Shown here: piece by piece, positions 10,910-30,945 of the stretch
Layout: every line of letters begins with the position of its first letter
Position numbering within the stretch: position 1 is the first letter of the stretch
From: Phaeosaccion multiseriatum
Taxonomy: Eukaryota > Ochrophyta, other classes
Length of the DNA: 64,000 bases
Assembly: GCA_965112735.1 (NCBI GenBank)
Contig: OZ218951.1
Location: 4,898,001 to 4,962,000 of the forward strand
Reading direction: 5' to 3'
The notes under the pieces: model-generated
Database searches by the model: none
The model's input: the letters and a program-made list of their open reading frames with translations, nothing else
What the model was told of the DNA's origin: nothing
Translations under genes and position numbers: made by a program

Positions 10910-12562
10910 ATGTCGTCTTCGTCGGAGGATGATGGCGTCAACCAAGCTCGGTCGATGAAAGTAAAGATTCCCGTCGAGAGAGGAGGAGGGGGAGGGCGGC
11001 CAGCCGCGTCGGCCGTGTCGGAAGGAGGCGGGGCCGCGTCGAGCGCCAATCGCGGTAGTGGGGGGGGGGGGGGGTGGAAGCGATAGCAGAGGAAGGAGGG
11101 GAAGAGTAAGGGGAGAAGTCGCGAGTGATAGTAGTGGAAGTGGTAGCAGTGTCAGTCGAGGAGGAGGACGAAGAGGAGGACGAGGAGGAGGAGGAGGAGG
11201 AGGAGGAGGAGGAGGAGGAGGAGGAGGAGGGGGGGGGGGAGGAGGAGGAGGAGGAGGGGAAGCGGCGGGAGGCGGAGCTGGAAGTGGGGCAAGAGCGAAA
11301 GGATGGACAGGGGGCGCTTCCCGCAGCAACGGAGCGGCAATGCATGGTCTGATAGACGTCGAAGCCAGTGAGGGGGAGGAGGAGGAGGAGGAGGAGGAGG
11401 AGGAGGAGGAGGAGGAGGAGGAGGACGAGGACGAGGAGGACGAGGAGGAGGAGGAGGAGGAGGAGGATGACGACGAGGGCGACGACACAGACGTTGGCGG
11501 TGAGTATGTGTCTCGTGCAGGGCTTCACGAGCTGCGTACCTCCCGGGGGGGGCGGTGGGGAGGGATTCCCGAATCCCTCTCTGATACCCTATGCACTAGA
11601 GAACGAGGCAGGAATACTCTTTACCTCCTAGTCAGCACTGCGGAAGGGTTTTTCAGGCACAGTCTTCTCCTGTAAGAGTGCTCCACCAAACCATCCGAAA
11701 AAAAACATCTTTGCATGCTGATCTGCCCCTACACACACCTTTGTTTTTTTCTTCTCTGTCCCTCTCTTTGTCCCTCTCTTTCTCTCTCTCGCTCTCTTGC
11801 TCTCTCATCATCTCGCTCTTGTCTCTCTCTCTCTCCCCTCTCCCTGCCTCTCTCTATCTCTTCCCCTCTCTCTCTTTACTCCTACCGCTTCTGCACTCCC
11901 GTCACCGCCACCCCATATCCTCCACAGCTCTCTCGCTCCCCTTTTTGCCCATTTCTTGTGATTGACACCACACTTTTGGATACGACTTTAACTGCACTGT
12001 CAAACTCTGCCCGGCGAGCAGGCCACTTTTCTGCAGCAGGAGGAGGAGGAGGAGGAGGAGGAGGGAGGGGCGTCTTCCTTGGCATCCGAAGTAACAAGAC
12101 TGCCCCCAAAGCTGTGAGGGCTTTCTGCAGGGTACGGTGACGCGATGGATGAAAGGGCGTTTTTTGGGGCGGCAGCGGCGCGCAGAGGGGGGGGCAGGGA
12201 GGGAGAGGGCGGGGTGGGGGGCAGAGGGAGGAAGTACGCCTTTCAATTTGTTTCTCCATCAGCCCCTGTCAGCTCTCTTGTCATCGAATATGTCTTTTGT
12301 CCTCTCTTCCCGCCCCTCCCCGTCCACTACAGTGTGTGACCCTGACCAACCGGACCACCAACCATCTGTACCTCTCCCATCTGTGAATGTGCCATCTGTG
12401 ACGACTGCCTGTGAATCAGGACCTGGTGCGGCTGGCGGACGACGAGGACTGGGAGGCCGAGGAGCTTGCAAGGCTTTTCGCCCTCCTCTGCAAGCAGGTG
12501 TGTGTGTGCGTGTGCGTGTGTGTACGTGTGCGTGTGTGTACGTGTGCGTGTGTGTACGTGTA

Positions 12563-12602
<40 letters not shown>

Positions 12603-14837
12603 TCGGTGTGTGTGTCGGTGGTGCGCGCTACCCTGGCTGATCTCTCTCCCCCTCCCTCCCTCCCTCCTCAGGCCAAGCTGAAGTCTCGGCGGCGCTTCAA
12701 GCTGCTGAGTGAGGGATGCCCTGACCGCCTCGATGGGAGGTTCATGAGCACGCTGGCAGATGCAGGGGTCACGTTCAAGGTGGGCAGTTGGTGATGTAGC
12801 AGAGGCAGTTGGTGACACAGCAGTAGCGGTTGGTGACACAAGTACAAGAGCAGGTGATAGTGTTATGTACAGCAGTAGCAGGGCAGGTGGCAGCAGATAG
12901 GAAGAGTAAGCGTAAGGGAGCTGACGGGCTTATATTTTTATACTCCGTAGTCTAACTTAATTGCGCCTGGGTGTGCCCAAGGGAATTATCAGCGGATGGA
13001 CTGCACTAGAGTGTAGGAGAGTATTGCTTGTCTGTGCGGTGAAGGGGCCTCGCACCCTCTCGCTCTGTGTACCTCACACCCCGTGCTCTCCCTCCATCTC
13101 TTTCTCCCCTTCCCTCTCTTTCTCTCTCCCTTTCCTGCTCACTCTTCCCCTCCTCCCCTTCCACCGAGCGATATTTCCTCTTCCCGCTCCGTCTTTCTAG
13201 CTGTTCCTTCTCTCTCTCTCTCTCTCTTTCTCTTCTCTCTTCTCTCTTCTCCTTTGTCTCTCTCCGCATCTCTCACACTCTATGCCGCACGCCCTCTCTT
13301 CTCTCTGTTTGTGTGTGTGCGCGCGTCACCCTCCCTCCTCCTCCTCCTCCTCCTCCTCCTCCTCCTCCTCCCTTCTCTCTCTCTCTCTCTCTCTCTCTTT
13401 CCCTCTCTCTCTTCCTGTGTGTGTGCGTCACCCCCCCTTGCCCGCTCCGTCCCTCCCTCCCTCCCTCCAGACGGACCAGATGGTCGGGTTGGCCGAGCGA
13501 AGCAATGACACCGCACAGGTCATGACGAAGATGGTAGAGCTCGTGGATGCAGGTACAGTAAGAAGCGAGCCAGCGACTCACTGCTTACCCCTCATCCCCT
13601 CAGCCCCCCCCCCCTCAACCTCCACCCGTCGGCATGTGTGTGTGTGTGTATGTGTGTGTGTGTGTGTGTATGTTTGTGCATAACCTTAAGGCGTGCTTCG
13701 CCTGAGAGACCCCGCCACAGTGGAGCACATTGTATCTGTTGGAGCAGAGCGGTGGGGCCTGGAGAATCGAATGGCCTACGCGGCTCGTATCTGTGAATGC
13801 GCTAGGTCCAAGCGTGACTGCTGCCGAGTGCTTCATGCCTTCGTAGAGGGGCAGAGCTCGGCGGACGCCGCTCGATTTGTGGAGGTGAGGGGAGGAGGGA
13901 GGGTGGGGAGGAGAGAGGGAGGGAGGGAGGGGGGGGGGGGGAGAGGGAGAGGGAGGGAGGGAGAGGGAGGGAGGCAGAGAGACAGGGAGGGAGGGAGGGA
14001 GGGAGGGAGGGAGGGAGGAAGAGGGCAGGAGGGAGGGAGGAGGGGTATGCCACGCTTCCTCCCTTCTCTGCTACTGTCAATTCTTTCGCCCTCTCGCGCA
14101 CACACGCGCACACAGGCACACACACATTCCCACACGCACACACGCGTCCTCTGCCTCCCCTACCCGTGCTTCCGCCCGTCCCCTCCCATGTCCTGCCTTC
14201 TCTGCCTCCCTCTCCCTACCTCACACATTCTCCCTCCATTCTTCCCGACCTGCTCCTCCCTCCTTCCCTCCCGCCCTCCCTCCCCTCCCCTCCCCTCCCC
14301 TCCCCTCCCTCCTCTCTGTCCTCCCCTCCCCCCCCATATGCCCGCCCCTGTGCCCACACGCCTGCCCATACGCCTGCCCTGCCCTTCCGCTCACCCAAAC
14401 CAACCAATCACGGCGCAGGCGGTGCTCAGCCACGACTTCTTCCTGGACTTGGGCGGCCCCCCAGCCTCACAAGTAGTGGGGGAGGTGTTTCCAGACCTTG
14501 TGGGGCTGATGCAAATCGGGAGGGAGGATGTGAGCGCGTCAGACGCGGATGAGGACGGAAACCTTGCCGACTTTGTGGTAGGGGAGGAAGGAATCGATCT
14601 TGAGCGAGGGGATTCAAGTCAGGAGAGAAGAAGAGTAGGGGGGAAACGAAAGCGCCCAAGGAAACTACAGCAGAACGGTGGCAAGGCCAATGGGAAGAAG
14701 AGGGGCAGCGGCAGCGGCAGCGGTAGTAGTAGTGGGGGTGGTAGTAGTCGGAACAGAGGAGGGCGCGGCAATGGTGATGAGGTTGTGATTGACTCTGGCG
14801 AGGAGGATGAGGAGGAAGAGGATGATGATGCTGCTGC

Positions 14838-14873
<36 letters not shown>

Positions 14874-15282
14874 CGATGGTGATGAAGATGAGGACGGCGA
14901 CAGTGACGAGGAGGAAGAGGGTAGCGACGGTGAGGGTCATGACCAAGGAGGGGCAGCGAGTAGTGGGCGCAGCAGCAGCGCGGCTCGCCGGCGGGGCGGG
15001 GGTGGCAATCGCCGCCCGACCAAACCCAAAAAGAAAAGGCGGCGAATAGTAGAGAGTGACCACGACGACGAATCAACATATGGTGATGACCATGATAGTG
15101 GTGATGACGACGATGATGATGACGATGATGGCAATGGGGGTGGTCGGCATGGGGCAGGGGGGCGCAGGGGGGGGCAGCGAGGGACGGGGGGAGAGGGCAG
15201 GGCGAGCGACGACGAAGGCTTCGAGGAGGATGACTGGAGGAACGACGAGGAGTTGACCGCTCAGATGGAGGAGGATGAATGA
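10910..15282 (+). CDS. Acidic, low-complexity, probably nuclear protein of unknown function
   Basis: Seven exons in phase: (upstream part uncertain)-11499, 12037-12131, 12420-12497, 12672-12779, 13471-13552, 13691-13884, 14419-15282. Counted from ATG 11340 the product is 526 residues. An upstream start at 10910 (MSSSSEDDG) is likely because it is conserved in the duplicated copy, but I could not join its frame to the main frame across the poly-G tract near 11060. The N-terminal part is Gly-rich, then Glu/Asp-rich. The middle is a compact helical-looking region (about 55-300) containing DWEAEELARLFALLCKQ and RMAYAARICECA. The C-terminal third has Asp tracts, a basic patch KPKKKRRR typical of a nuclear localisation signal, and an acidic end. 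I do not recognise a family; a chromatin or replication-associated role is only a guess. Confidence 0.65.
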
Positions 15283-15954
15283 ATGATGACTGCTGTGACT
15301 TTTACTCATGATGTGTGATGACCCATGGCTCATGACTCACGACTGACGGACGGCCTCAAGAACTGATGACGACTCATGATGACTTGGCTCATGGCTGATG
15401 ATGACGGATGAGCACAACGGATTGGATTGGATTGTATTGGGATGTGCCGGATAACCACACGTGTAGGGGGGGGATGGATGTCTAACGGGTTAATGGGGGC
15501 CAGCTGGGGCGGAAGGAATACGGTGGCGGCGTGGGACGGATAGCAGTCGACGATGAATGGCAACCATAAATGGGGGGGAAGGTGTGGCATGGATGGACAC
15601 ACTGGAGAATGAATGAGCTCAGCATCCCGCACAATTGTTTTGCGACCAACAGTGAAGAAGTGTTGATCTGGTGTTGAGACACTGTCGCTCAGAAGCATGC
15701 AGGAATCCCGGGAGGCCGTGAGTGCCATCTGTGTACACGAAGGGTTCCGTAAGACATTACTTTTAGACAATCATAGATGGCACTTTTATTCAACAATGGT
15801 TCCGTAAATTTTTGATACGTGATACCCACATTCGCTCTTGTTTCCTCTTCCCCTCTTCCTCTTCCTTCTTCACCATCTATAATAATGAACTGAACTATTT
15901 GAACTCTTGCTTGGGTTAATTAGCCGGGAAAGGAGGCAGGCAAGTCCTCAAAGT
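15283..15954. other. Intergenic spacer with TGATGAC-type repeats
   Basis: The first 130 bases are made of ATGACT/TGATGAC/CTCATGA words, a degenerate short repeat. GGTTCCGTAA occurs twice (about 15743 and 15798), flanking a stretch that resembles the TTACTTTTAG...GATGGCACT segment found at 4505 and 10823. No gene is seen. Confidence 0.45.
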
Positions 15955-17323
15955 ATGGTGAATGCGGAGGCTGACGAGAGGAAAGAGGAGGACTCAAAAA
16001 AGTATGGAGGCCTCTTGGCTCAGGGCGGAGACAACAACAAGAACAACACGGTCCCTCTCTTGATCCTGGGCGGGGTCATCCTGGGCATAGCAGGCAATGT
16101 GATGGTAGCCAAAAGGGCAGGCCCCACCATCGCCAGCCAGACGAGGAGACACACCGAGCGACTCCGTAAGTCGGAGCACCTGAGGCGCCGGCGAACGATG
16201 AAGAGCCCGGAGCTGAGAGCGGCCACGCGGACGGCCCGGACTACAGCGCAGGCGGCGCAATCTCGCATCATGGCGTTACAGTATTCGAGCCCGCAAAAGC
16301 TGGACAAGGTCCAGAGGAGGCTCACAGAGGAGTTCCAGAAGAGGTACGAAGCGAGGGAAGGCTGGCAGGGAGGCAGGCAGACAGCAGATACAGACGGGCA
16401 GGGGGGTAGGCAGGCAGGCAGGGATGTAGGCGGGCCGGCAGGGAGGCAGGCAGGCGGGCAGGCAAACCCCTTGCTAATTGTTGAGTTGTTTTCATCGCTT
16501 CCCTCTCACTCCTCCTATGATCCATCTCCATCAGCAGCCGGGGAGGAGTAGCAGCCGAGTCCCTGCCGAAGCATGACATCGGTAAGCAAATCCCCTGGAG
16601 GAGGAGAGGGGAGGAGCGGAGCGACGAAGAGAGGAGAGGAGAGGACAGGAAAGGAGAGGGGAGCATGCCACCGGGCTCTGCTCTGGCCCTTGTCCTTTGT
16701 GAAAGGCTCTGCCATGGTGCCCCCACTCTCTTTCCACCTTCTAAGTATTGTTTGAGCCTATCCTTTCGAGTGTATGGTGTGTGAATGAATGTAGCGCTGT
16801 GTGTATGTCCTCCCCTTCCTCCACAGATTCCTTAGTGCAAGCCCTTTCCACGCCAACTGGCGACGATCTTTATGAAGGAGATTGGGAGTTCGTGGGCAAT
16901 GAAGACGACAGCAGTAGCAACAGGAGCAGCAGCAGTAGAGGGGCTTCCTCCGTCTCTCCCGGAGAGGCAGAGGCAGAAGGAGGAGCCGCGCCCTTGCCAG
17001 ATGGCTACATCCAAGACGAAGACGACGACTGGTCCGATGGATCACCGACACCTGTACCTGCAAAGGTGATAGGAGGCTACAAGAGACGTGTGCTGACGAG
17101 CAAGGTGGTGGAGAGTCTTGGGCTGCTGGGCTTTGACGTGGCGCGGAACGGCCTGGTGTCTCTGGCAGATGTGGAGCTTGCGTACCGTGCCCAGAAGGTT
17201 GGCTATGAGATGGGCCTGTCTGGTAGGGAGGGAGGGGGAGGGGCAGCACGTGCGGCGGAAGACAAGGCGAACTTTGAAAAGGTTCAGCTGGCGTACTTTT
17301 TTTTGAAGGAGGACTTCTATTAG
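15955..17323 (+). CDS. Single-pass membrane protein with a degenerate J-like C-terminal region
   Basis: Three exons, 15955-16343, 16535-16581 and 16827-17323, give 310 residues in phase. After about 30 polar residues comes one hydrophobic segment (VPLLILGGVILGIAGNVMVA). A strongly basic helix rich in Arg follows (QTRRHTERLRKSEHLRRRR), consistent with a positive-inside orientation. The middle is acidic and Ser-rich (GDDLYEGDWEF, DEDDDWSDG). The last 70 residues (VSLADVELAYRAQKVGYEM ... NFEKVQLAYFFLKEDFY) have the helix spacing of a J-domain, but no HPD motif is seen. I do not recognise the family. An organelle-membrane protein is possible. The ATG chosen is the first in frame; an upstream non-coding exon is possible. 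Confidence 0.7.
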
Positions 17324-18220
17324 TCTATTAGTTAGTCACTACTTGCTGAAGGAAGGCTTCCATTCATGTAGGTACGCTCGCTGTGTGGGTGGGATTTGGC
17401 GTGGGTGTCACATGTACATGGGGGGGGAGGGGAGGCACGACACGCACACAATCACACGCACGCACGCACACACACACATTGTCTCTTCTTGGGATGCAAA
17501 CTGTTGGGGGCACTGAAAACACTACTCGATCACAATAGATATGTAGGTAAATAATATGGGTGAGAGGGAAGAATCGCCCAAATCGCCCGTTTTTTAGGGA
17601 TCGGGCGGCAAGGGGGAGTGCTCCTGCGGAAATGCCGAAAACTACAATGTAGGGAAGGAAGGAGGGAAGGAAGGACGGAAGGAAGGGAGGGGCGAAAGAC
17701 GAGAGACTCTATGTCGGTGGGCATCTCAAAGAGCTACACTAAAGCGCTTCTCCCAGCATCATTTTGCTGCACGTGTCCAAAAACTTTATTTCAGGCGATT
17801 TGGGCGATTCTTACGCAAATCGAGAGTTAAAATTAAAAAAATAAATACCAAAAAGTTATGGAAGTTAATAATGAGGCATCTCCAAGGCCCATCTCCCTCA
17901 AAAGTGTGATTTGTGTATAGCACAAGCAAGTGGCTGCGAAGTGCTTCTGGTGCGATAAGCAAGGTGTGTGGTGTGTGGTGTATGTGTGTGTATGGTGGAC
18001 GCTCAAAATTGGCTTGTTGTGTTGTGGTGCCCAAAAATCGTCTCATACAGGCGGCGTGTAGTGTGAGTGGTCTGCTGCAGCCCTTTCCTTCTTTGTAGCT
18101 GCGAAACCGTCAGCCAGTTGCCCTCTGTTGCCGTTGCCCCCAGTCAGTCGCTCAGTTCCTTCTTTTCTGTGCAAAGAGCGTTGTGATGTATGTGAATGAC
18201 GCATCTCTCTCCCCTCTCCT
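17324..18220. other. Intergenic region between convergent genes
   Basis: Contains a CACACGCACG tract (about 17440-17478), a GGAAGGAA tract (17650-17690) and an AT-rich segment (17825-17875) likely to be 3' UTR or spacer. The motif GGGCGATT-like 'AATCGCCC' / 'GGGCGATT' appears in opposite orientations (17573-17590 and 17800-17812). No coding potential is convincing. Confidence 0.45.
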
Positions 18221-21200
18221 CTACATGAGAGACAGCAGGGTGATGGAGGTGGTGACCGCACATGCCAACACGCCGCCCACAATCAACACCACGTCCGCCA
18301 GCTCCCGCAGCAAACCCATCCTGCCCTGAAACAGGCACAGATGGAAGAGGGGCGGCAAGATGAAGGACGAAACCGTAATCGCACCCCCGCCAATAAGGCT
18401 CACCGCCACCCCGAAGTTGGGGATGGTGACGGCGAGGAGGCCTGTCAGCAGGACCAAACCTGCCCGAATGGCCACGAACAGGGAGCGCTGGTGCCCGCTC
18501 CACCACGGGGAGATGACAGCGTCGACGGAGAAGTCCGGGGCAGCGGCGGAGGACACGAGTCGTTTGCTTCTGCTGCCGCTGCTGCTGCCGCTCCTCTTCG
18601 ACCTCTGTCTCTCTGTCGAGGGAGGAGGGGGGCGGGGTAGCAGGCGCTCCTCACTGCCTGCCCTTCCCCTTCCCCAAGCCTCTGTATCGAAGCCTCCCTC
18701 TTCGCCGTCTCCCGCTGCTGCTGCCGCTGCCTCTGCCGCTGCCGCTCCTTTTACTGCTGCTGCTGCTGCTCCTCCTCCTGCTGCTGCTGCTCCTACTGCT
18801 CCTACTGCTGCTACTGTTGCTCCTGATGTTGCTACCGCTGTTTGGGTACCTGATGTTGCTACCGCTGTTTGGGTGGGAGTAGTCGCTTCAAGAGCACCGT
18901 AAGATGGCCTGCTCACTACAGCAGACAGGGAAGTCGGGGCATCAAAGTACTTCCGATCAGAGGCTGTTGGCGGTGTGAGTGTGTTTGGCGCTGTGGGTGT
19001 GCGCGTCTCCTCCTCCTCTTCCTCCTCCTCCTCCTCCTCCTCCTCCTCCTCCTCCTCCTCCTCCTCCTCCTCCTCCTCCTGGCGAGGACTCCACTTCCTT
19101 CCTTCGGTCCCTCCTGTGTTGGCTCGTGAAGACCCTAAAGATGATGACGATGCCGAGTCAACTGCCGAGACGAGCCCACACAAGCGCTCCACCGTGCGGC
19201 ATAGAGGATACAGCACCACGGGGTAAGTCAGCAAAAGACCGAGGCCCACGAGGAGGCGTAGGAGGGAGAAGATGGCAGCATTTGGCAAACTGTCGAGAAA
19301 ATTGTCGCTGATCCCGTCCTTGAAATGCGAACTGAGTGGATTAGATGTGGTTGCATTGGGTTGGAATAGAGGTGTGGGAGAGTCAAGGAAAAGTCAACAA
19401 TGAAGGAAGGGATGGGGGTGGGAGGCAGGGGGAGGGAGGGCGGGGGTAGCAGAGGAGGAAGAGAGAAGAAAGTCAGTCCAGCGCTGTCGCTCTTGCCTCT
19501 TCCTTTAAAGCGGTGCGCCTGCCTTCTCCTTCCCCCCTCTCCTCCCTCTTCTCCATCCTTCTCCTCCCTTCCTTCCCTCTCCCCGTGCCTCTCATCCTCT
19601 TCACCCTCCACATGCCTCACTCACTCACTCACTCACTCCCTCACTCCCTCACGCACGCACTCACTCACTCACTCACTCACTCACTGACTCATTCGCTCAC
19701 TGACTCACTCACTCACCCACCCACTCACTCATTCACTCATTCACTCACTCACACACTCACTCGTAAATAAAGGCGATGCCCCCCCCCACGACGACGAATA
19801 TGAGCCAAACAAAGGGTGCAGAAGTGTCGTACACGAAAAGGAACTTGGAGGGTTCCGCCATGGACTCCTACGTAGTCGGGAGAAGAGACAGCAAAGGCAC
19901 AAAGGAAAGGCACAAGGAACGCAGCAAGCAACGGCAGGGTTTACAGAGCAAAAGCAACAAGCAAGGGGCAAGAGCAAAAGCGCAGAGCCAAGACAAGATC
20001 CAAGGCCATGAGAGAGCAAACGGGAAAGGCAACAGTGGGTGCGGAGGGAGAGGCAAGAGGTGTGCAGGAGTGAGTGGAAAGATGACAGATACTTGAGGGG
20101 GGTGGACAATGGTGGATCCTTTTGCCACGCCTTTTGAGTGAAGAGCAGATAGTCTTCACACCGCTCTCCTCCTATCCGACAACCTTGGGTGCCCCTCTCG
20201 CCACCTTCCCATGCCCCCTATCCTATCCGCCCATGGGCGTCGAACAAGAAGGATGGCAGATACGAAAGGACAGGGTAGAGGAGCACATCTCTCTCTCTGA
20301 AACACTCTCTCACACACAAAACCCAGCCCCACTCCCCCCCCCCCGCTCTCTCTCTCCAACACACACGCACGCAAACACCCACACCCCCACTCTTCCTCGT
20401 CTCCCACTCGCTCACCCACCCACCCACCCACCCACTCTCTCTTTATCGTAACTTCTCTCTCATCTCTCACCAGAATATTGTAGCTAAAGACCGGCAAGTT
20501 GTAGGCATACATGCAGCATCCAAAAAACGACGCCATGCCCTCGGCTCCATCCGGCCAAAGCAAGCCCATCGAATCGAGTGAAGCCAGGCTGGCAGACGGC
20601 ACCCCATACCAGACAATGCCCAGCACCAGCGTCAGCAATACGGAGACGAGAATGGCGGTGCACCCGAAGGCAGAAACCTTGGCCAAGGGGGTGAGGCTAC
20701 GCAGGAAGGTCAGGGGGAAGACGATGACCGCGTAGAGCGCGATATTGGCCTTGCCCGACGGGCTGGACGGCGGCGAGGACGAGCAGCAGGGTGAGGTGGG
20801 GTCGTCGTCGTCGTATGCACCACCACCACCACCCCTTCTACTACCAGCCTCGCTCCCTCCGGGGGGCTGCCCCCCCTGGAAGCCAGGCACCACCCCGCCG
20901 AAGGGAAAGGAATCCTCCTCCATCCCCACCACCGCGATGGGTGGAGGGGTTGAGAAGGACAAAGCCGGTAGTAGTACCTCCTCCTCTCCTTCTCCAATGT
21001 GCAGGTAGAAGGGTGTAGTGGAGAGGAGGTGGTTGACTGCGATGAGATACACAACACATCCCCCTACAATGACGAGGGCGAGGCTGATCTCCACTAACCA
21101 CATGCCCGCGCTGCCCATCGCGAGTCGCCCTACAGCAGGGTAGGTGGCCATAGTCTTGGTCCTCACCACAAACTCTGCTCGTGCACTGTCCATTGCCCCG

Positions 21201-21673
21201 CCTGCATTAGCTCCTCCTGCTGCTACTGTGGCGGCTGTTGCTGCTGCTGTTGCTGCTGCGGCTACTGTTTTTGCCTTTCCTACGGCCTGCTCGCCCCCCT
21301 CCTCCTCGTCGTTGTCCTCGTCCTCCCCCTCCTCGATGGAGCTCATGGTGTACCCTCGCTGCACCGCTGCTGCTCTTTGTTGCTGCCGCTCGAGCTCGGC
21401 CTTAATGATCATCTGAGTCGCCAGACACGCGCGCGTCCACAGCAGAATCACTGTCACAACACAAAAGGGAAGGTGTGCTGGTGAGTCGAGGTGACAGCAG
21501 AGTGGGAAAGAACAACGGAAAGACAAAGAAAGTGTGGTCCCTAACCTCTTACCCGTGATGCCAATCATGCCGATGCCCAGCCCGCTCGAATGAAAGGCCA
21601 TGGGCACGGCCAAGATTCCAGTTCCGAAGGCGAGCTTCATCATGTGAGCGCAGGTGTCTGGAACAGATGACAT
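18221..21673 (-). CDS. AAAP-family amino acid transporter with acidic and poly-Ala loop insertions
   Basis: Four exons, 21673-21553, 21450-20471, 19867-19761 and 19331-18221, give 772 residues in phase. The N-terminus has the family's first helix motif (LAFGTGILAVPMAF). Later segments match AAAP/SLC36-38 spacing: VILLWTRACLATQMI, MWLVEISLALVIVGGCVVYL, ANIALYAVIVFPLTFLRSL, FFGCCMYAYNLPVFSYNIL, SAPFVWLIFVVVGGGIAFIY, LRLLVGLGLLLTYPVVLYP, and C-terminal helices ending in SITLLSLM. Unusual insertions are a loop rich in Asp/Glu and Ala after helix 2, a Gly/Pro loop, and a long loop before the last helices with poly-Glu and poly-Ala runs. It should move neutral amino acids across the plasma or vacuolar membrane with protons or sodium. 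The first Met at 21673 lies right at a possible 3' splice site (CTGTTCCAG), so an upstream first exon may exist. Confidence 0.85.
19612..19760. repeat. (CTCA)n tract in transporter intron
   Basis: CACT/CTCA tetramers with small variants run up to the 5' splice site of the exon ending at 19761 (minus strand), so the repeat begins within about ten bases of the donor GTGAGTG; the donor itself is compatible with being the first repeat unit. Confidence 0.85.
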
Positions 21674-22224
21674 GATCTTGAGTGGACACGACAAAGCAGA
21701 GGGGAAGGGTTTGCTGTAAGATCAATCAGTGCTTACACCCAACGACACTTTGGGAGGAGGAGGAAGATCACGCGACCCAAGGAAGGGTGGTGAATGATAG
21801 GGTCACAGTGCTTCAGTGCGCCAGCTGCGAAAGAAAGAAAGAAAGCACGAAAGAAAAGACACGTGTTTAAGAAAAAATTAAAATAACTACCTTCTCGCCG
21901 TGAACTTCTCCCTCACGCTGACCCTCTAACGATGACTTCCAGGACGGTACTCTCAGCTTAAATGAGCCCTCATGTAGAGGATGAGTTTCTCTCTCTTCCC
22001 TTAAATAATGGTGTGGGTGTGAAGAGATTTGAGAGATGTTGATAAAAGTAATGAATTAATGACATAATTTCCTTTTCCTCTCTTCCTCCTTCTCTCTTTC
22101 CTCCTCTCCTCAGGCTCTGATTCACTCCGGTACACACCCGCGTCGTATATAGAGTGCTCACTGCTGCCTACAACTCGTGAGCGCCTGGTTGCGGCTGCAG
22201 CTCAGGTCAATTGGTGAGATAAGA
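21674..22224. promoter_or_regulatory. Divergent upstream region of the transporter and MtnAK genes
   Basis: About 550 bp between head-to-head genes. It holds a GAAAGAAAGAAAG tract near 21830, AT-rich stretches (21868-21890 and 22040-22070) and pyrimidine-rich CTTTCCTCCTCTCC at 22095. No defined factor site is recognised. The start of either gene could be preceded by an intron here. Confidence 0.4.
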
Positions 22225-30406
<8,182 letters not shown>

Positions 30407-30423
30407 TACAGCACCACACTCAT

Positions 30424-30507
30424 ATAGGTAGGTAGGTAGGTAGGTAGGTAGGTAGGTAGGTAGGTAGGTAGGCAGGGAGGTAGGTAGGTAGGTAGGTAGG
30501 TAGGTAG
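30424..30507. repeat. (TAGG)n tetranucleotide array
   Basis: GTAGGTAGG repeats with one GCAGGGAG interruption, starting 18 bases after the MtnAK stop codon and so probably in its 3' UTR. Confidence 0.9.
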
Positions 30508-30945
30508 ATGGGTCGCATGAGCTCCTCTTTCCGCGTCCAGTACTCTTCTCTCTACTTACACACCACTCGCTACACGGTCGCACGGCCACACGGCCACACG
30601 GTCGTCGAGGTGGGAAGGTGGTCGATGGATAGGCAGACCTGACCGCCCCATCCAATGGAGCAATGGAGCGATGGATGGGGGAGACACTCCCAATAACACG
30701 ATGATAATGATGATGATGATGATGATGATGACGATGCTTCCTGCTCGCCTCTCGGCCTGGGCTTCTCGCCTCCTCTGGTGGATGGTCTGCCGTTGGCGCC
30801 TTGCATGCCAGAGGCAGGCCCCGGTGGCTGGTGCGAGCACAACATACCCAACCCAGTCCTCTATCTAGCACTTGTGATAGGGTCAGCGGAGGGGTCCCGT
30901 CCCTCCCTCCCCCCCCCCCTCTCTCCGAGAAGGCCAAACAGGGCG
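30508..30945. other. Intergenic region downstream of MtnAK
   Basis: Holds small repeats (ACGGCCAC/ACACGGTC near 30580, ATGATG tract at 30701-30735) and a poly-C run (30908-30919). No reading frame looks like a gene. Confidence 0.4.

Larger units (their letters stand above)
500..11240. repeat. Direct segmental duplication (left copy about 500-5252, right copy about 5580-11240)
   Basis: Both copies contain, in the same order: the downstream flank, a complete minus-strand VWA gene, its promoter region, the start of the plus-strand gene beginning MSSSSEDDG, and a GGA array. Introns match as well as exons (for example the intron between VWA exons 1 and 2). The right copy is longer because it has extra internal exons. 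The high intron identity points to a recent duplication or ongoing gene conversion. Confidence 0.9.

Noticed and set aside
30424-30507. (TAGG)n as a telomere-like repeat
   Set aside because: The period is four bases, not TTAGGG or TTTAGGG, and it sits in a gene 3' flank.
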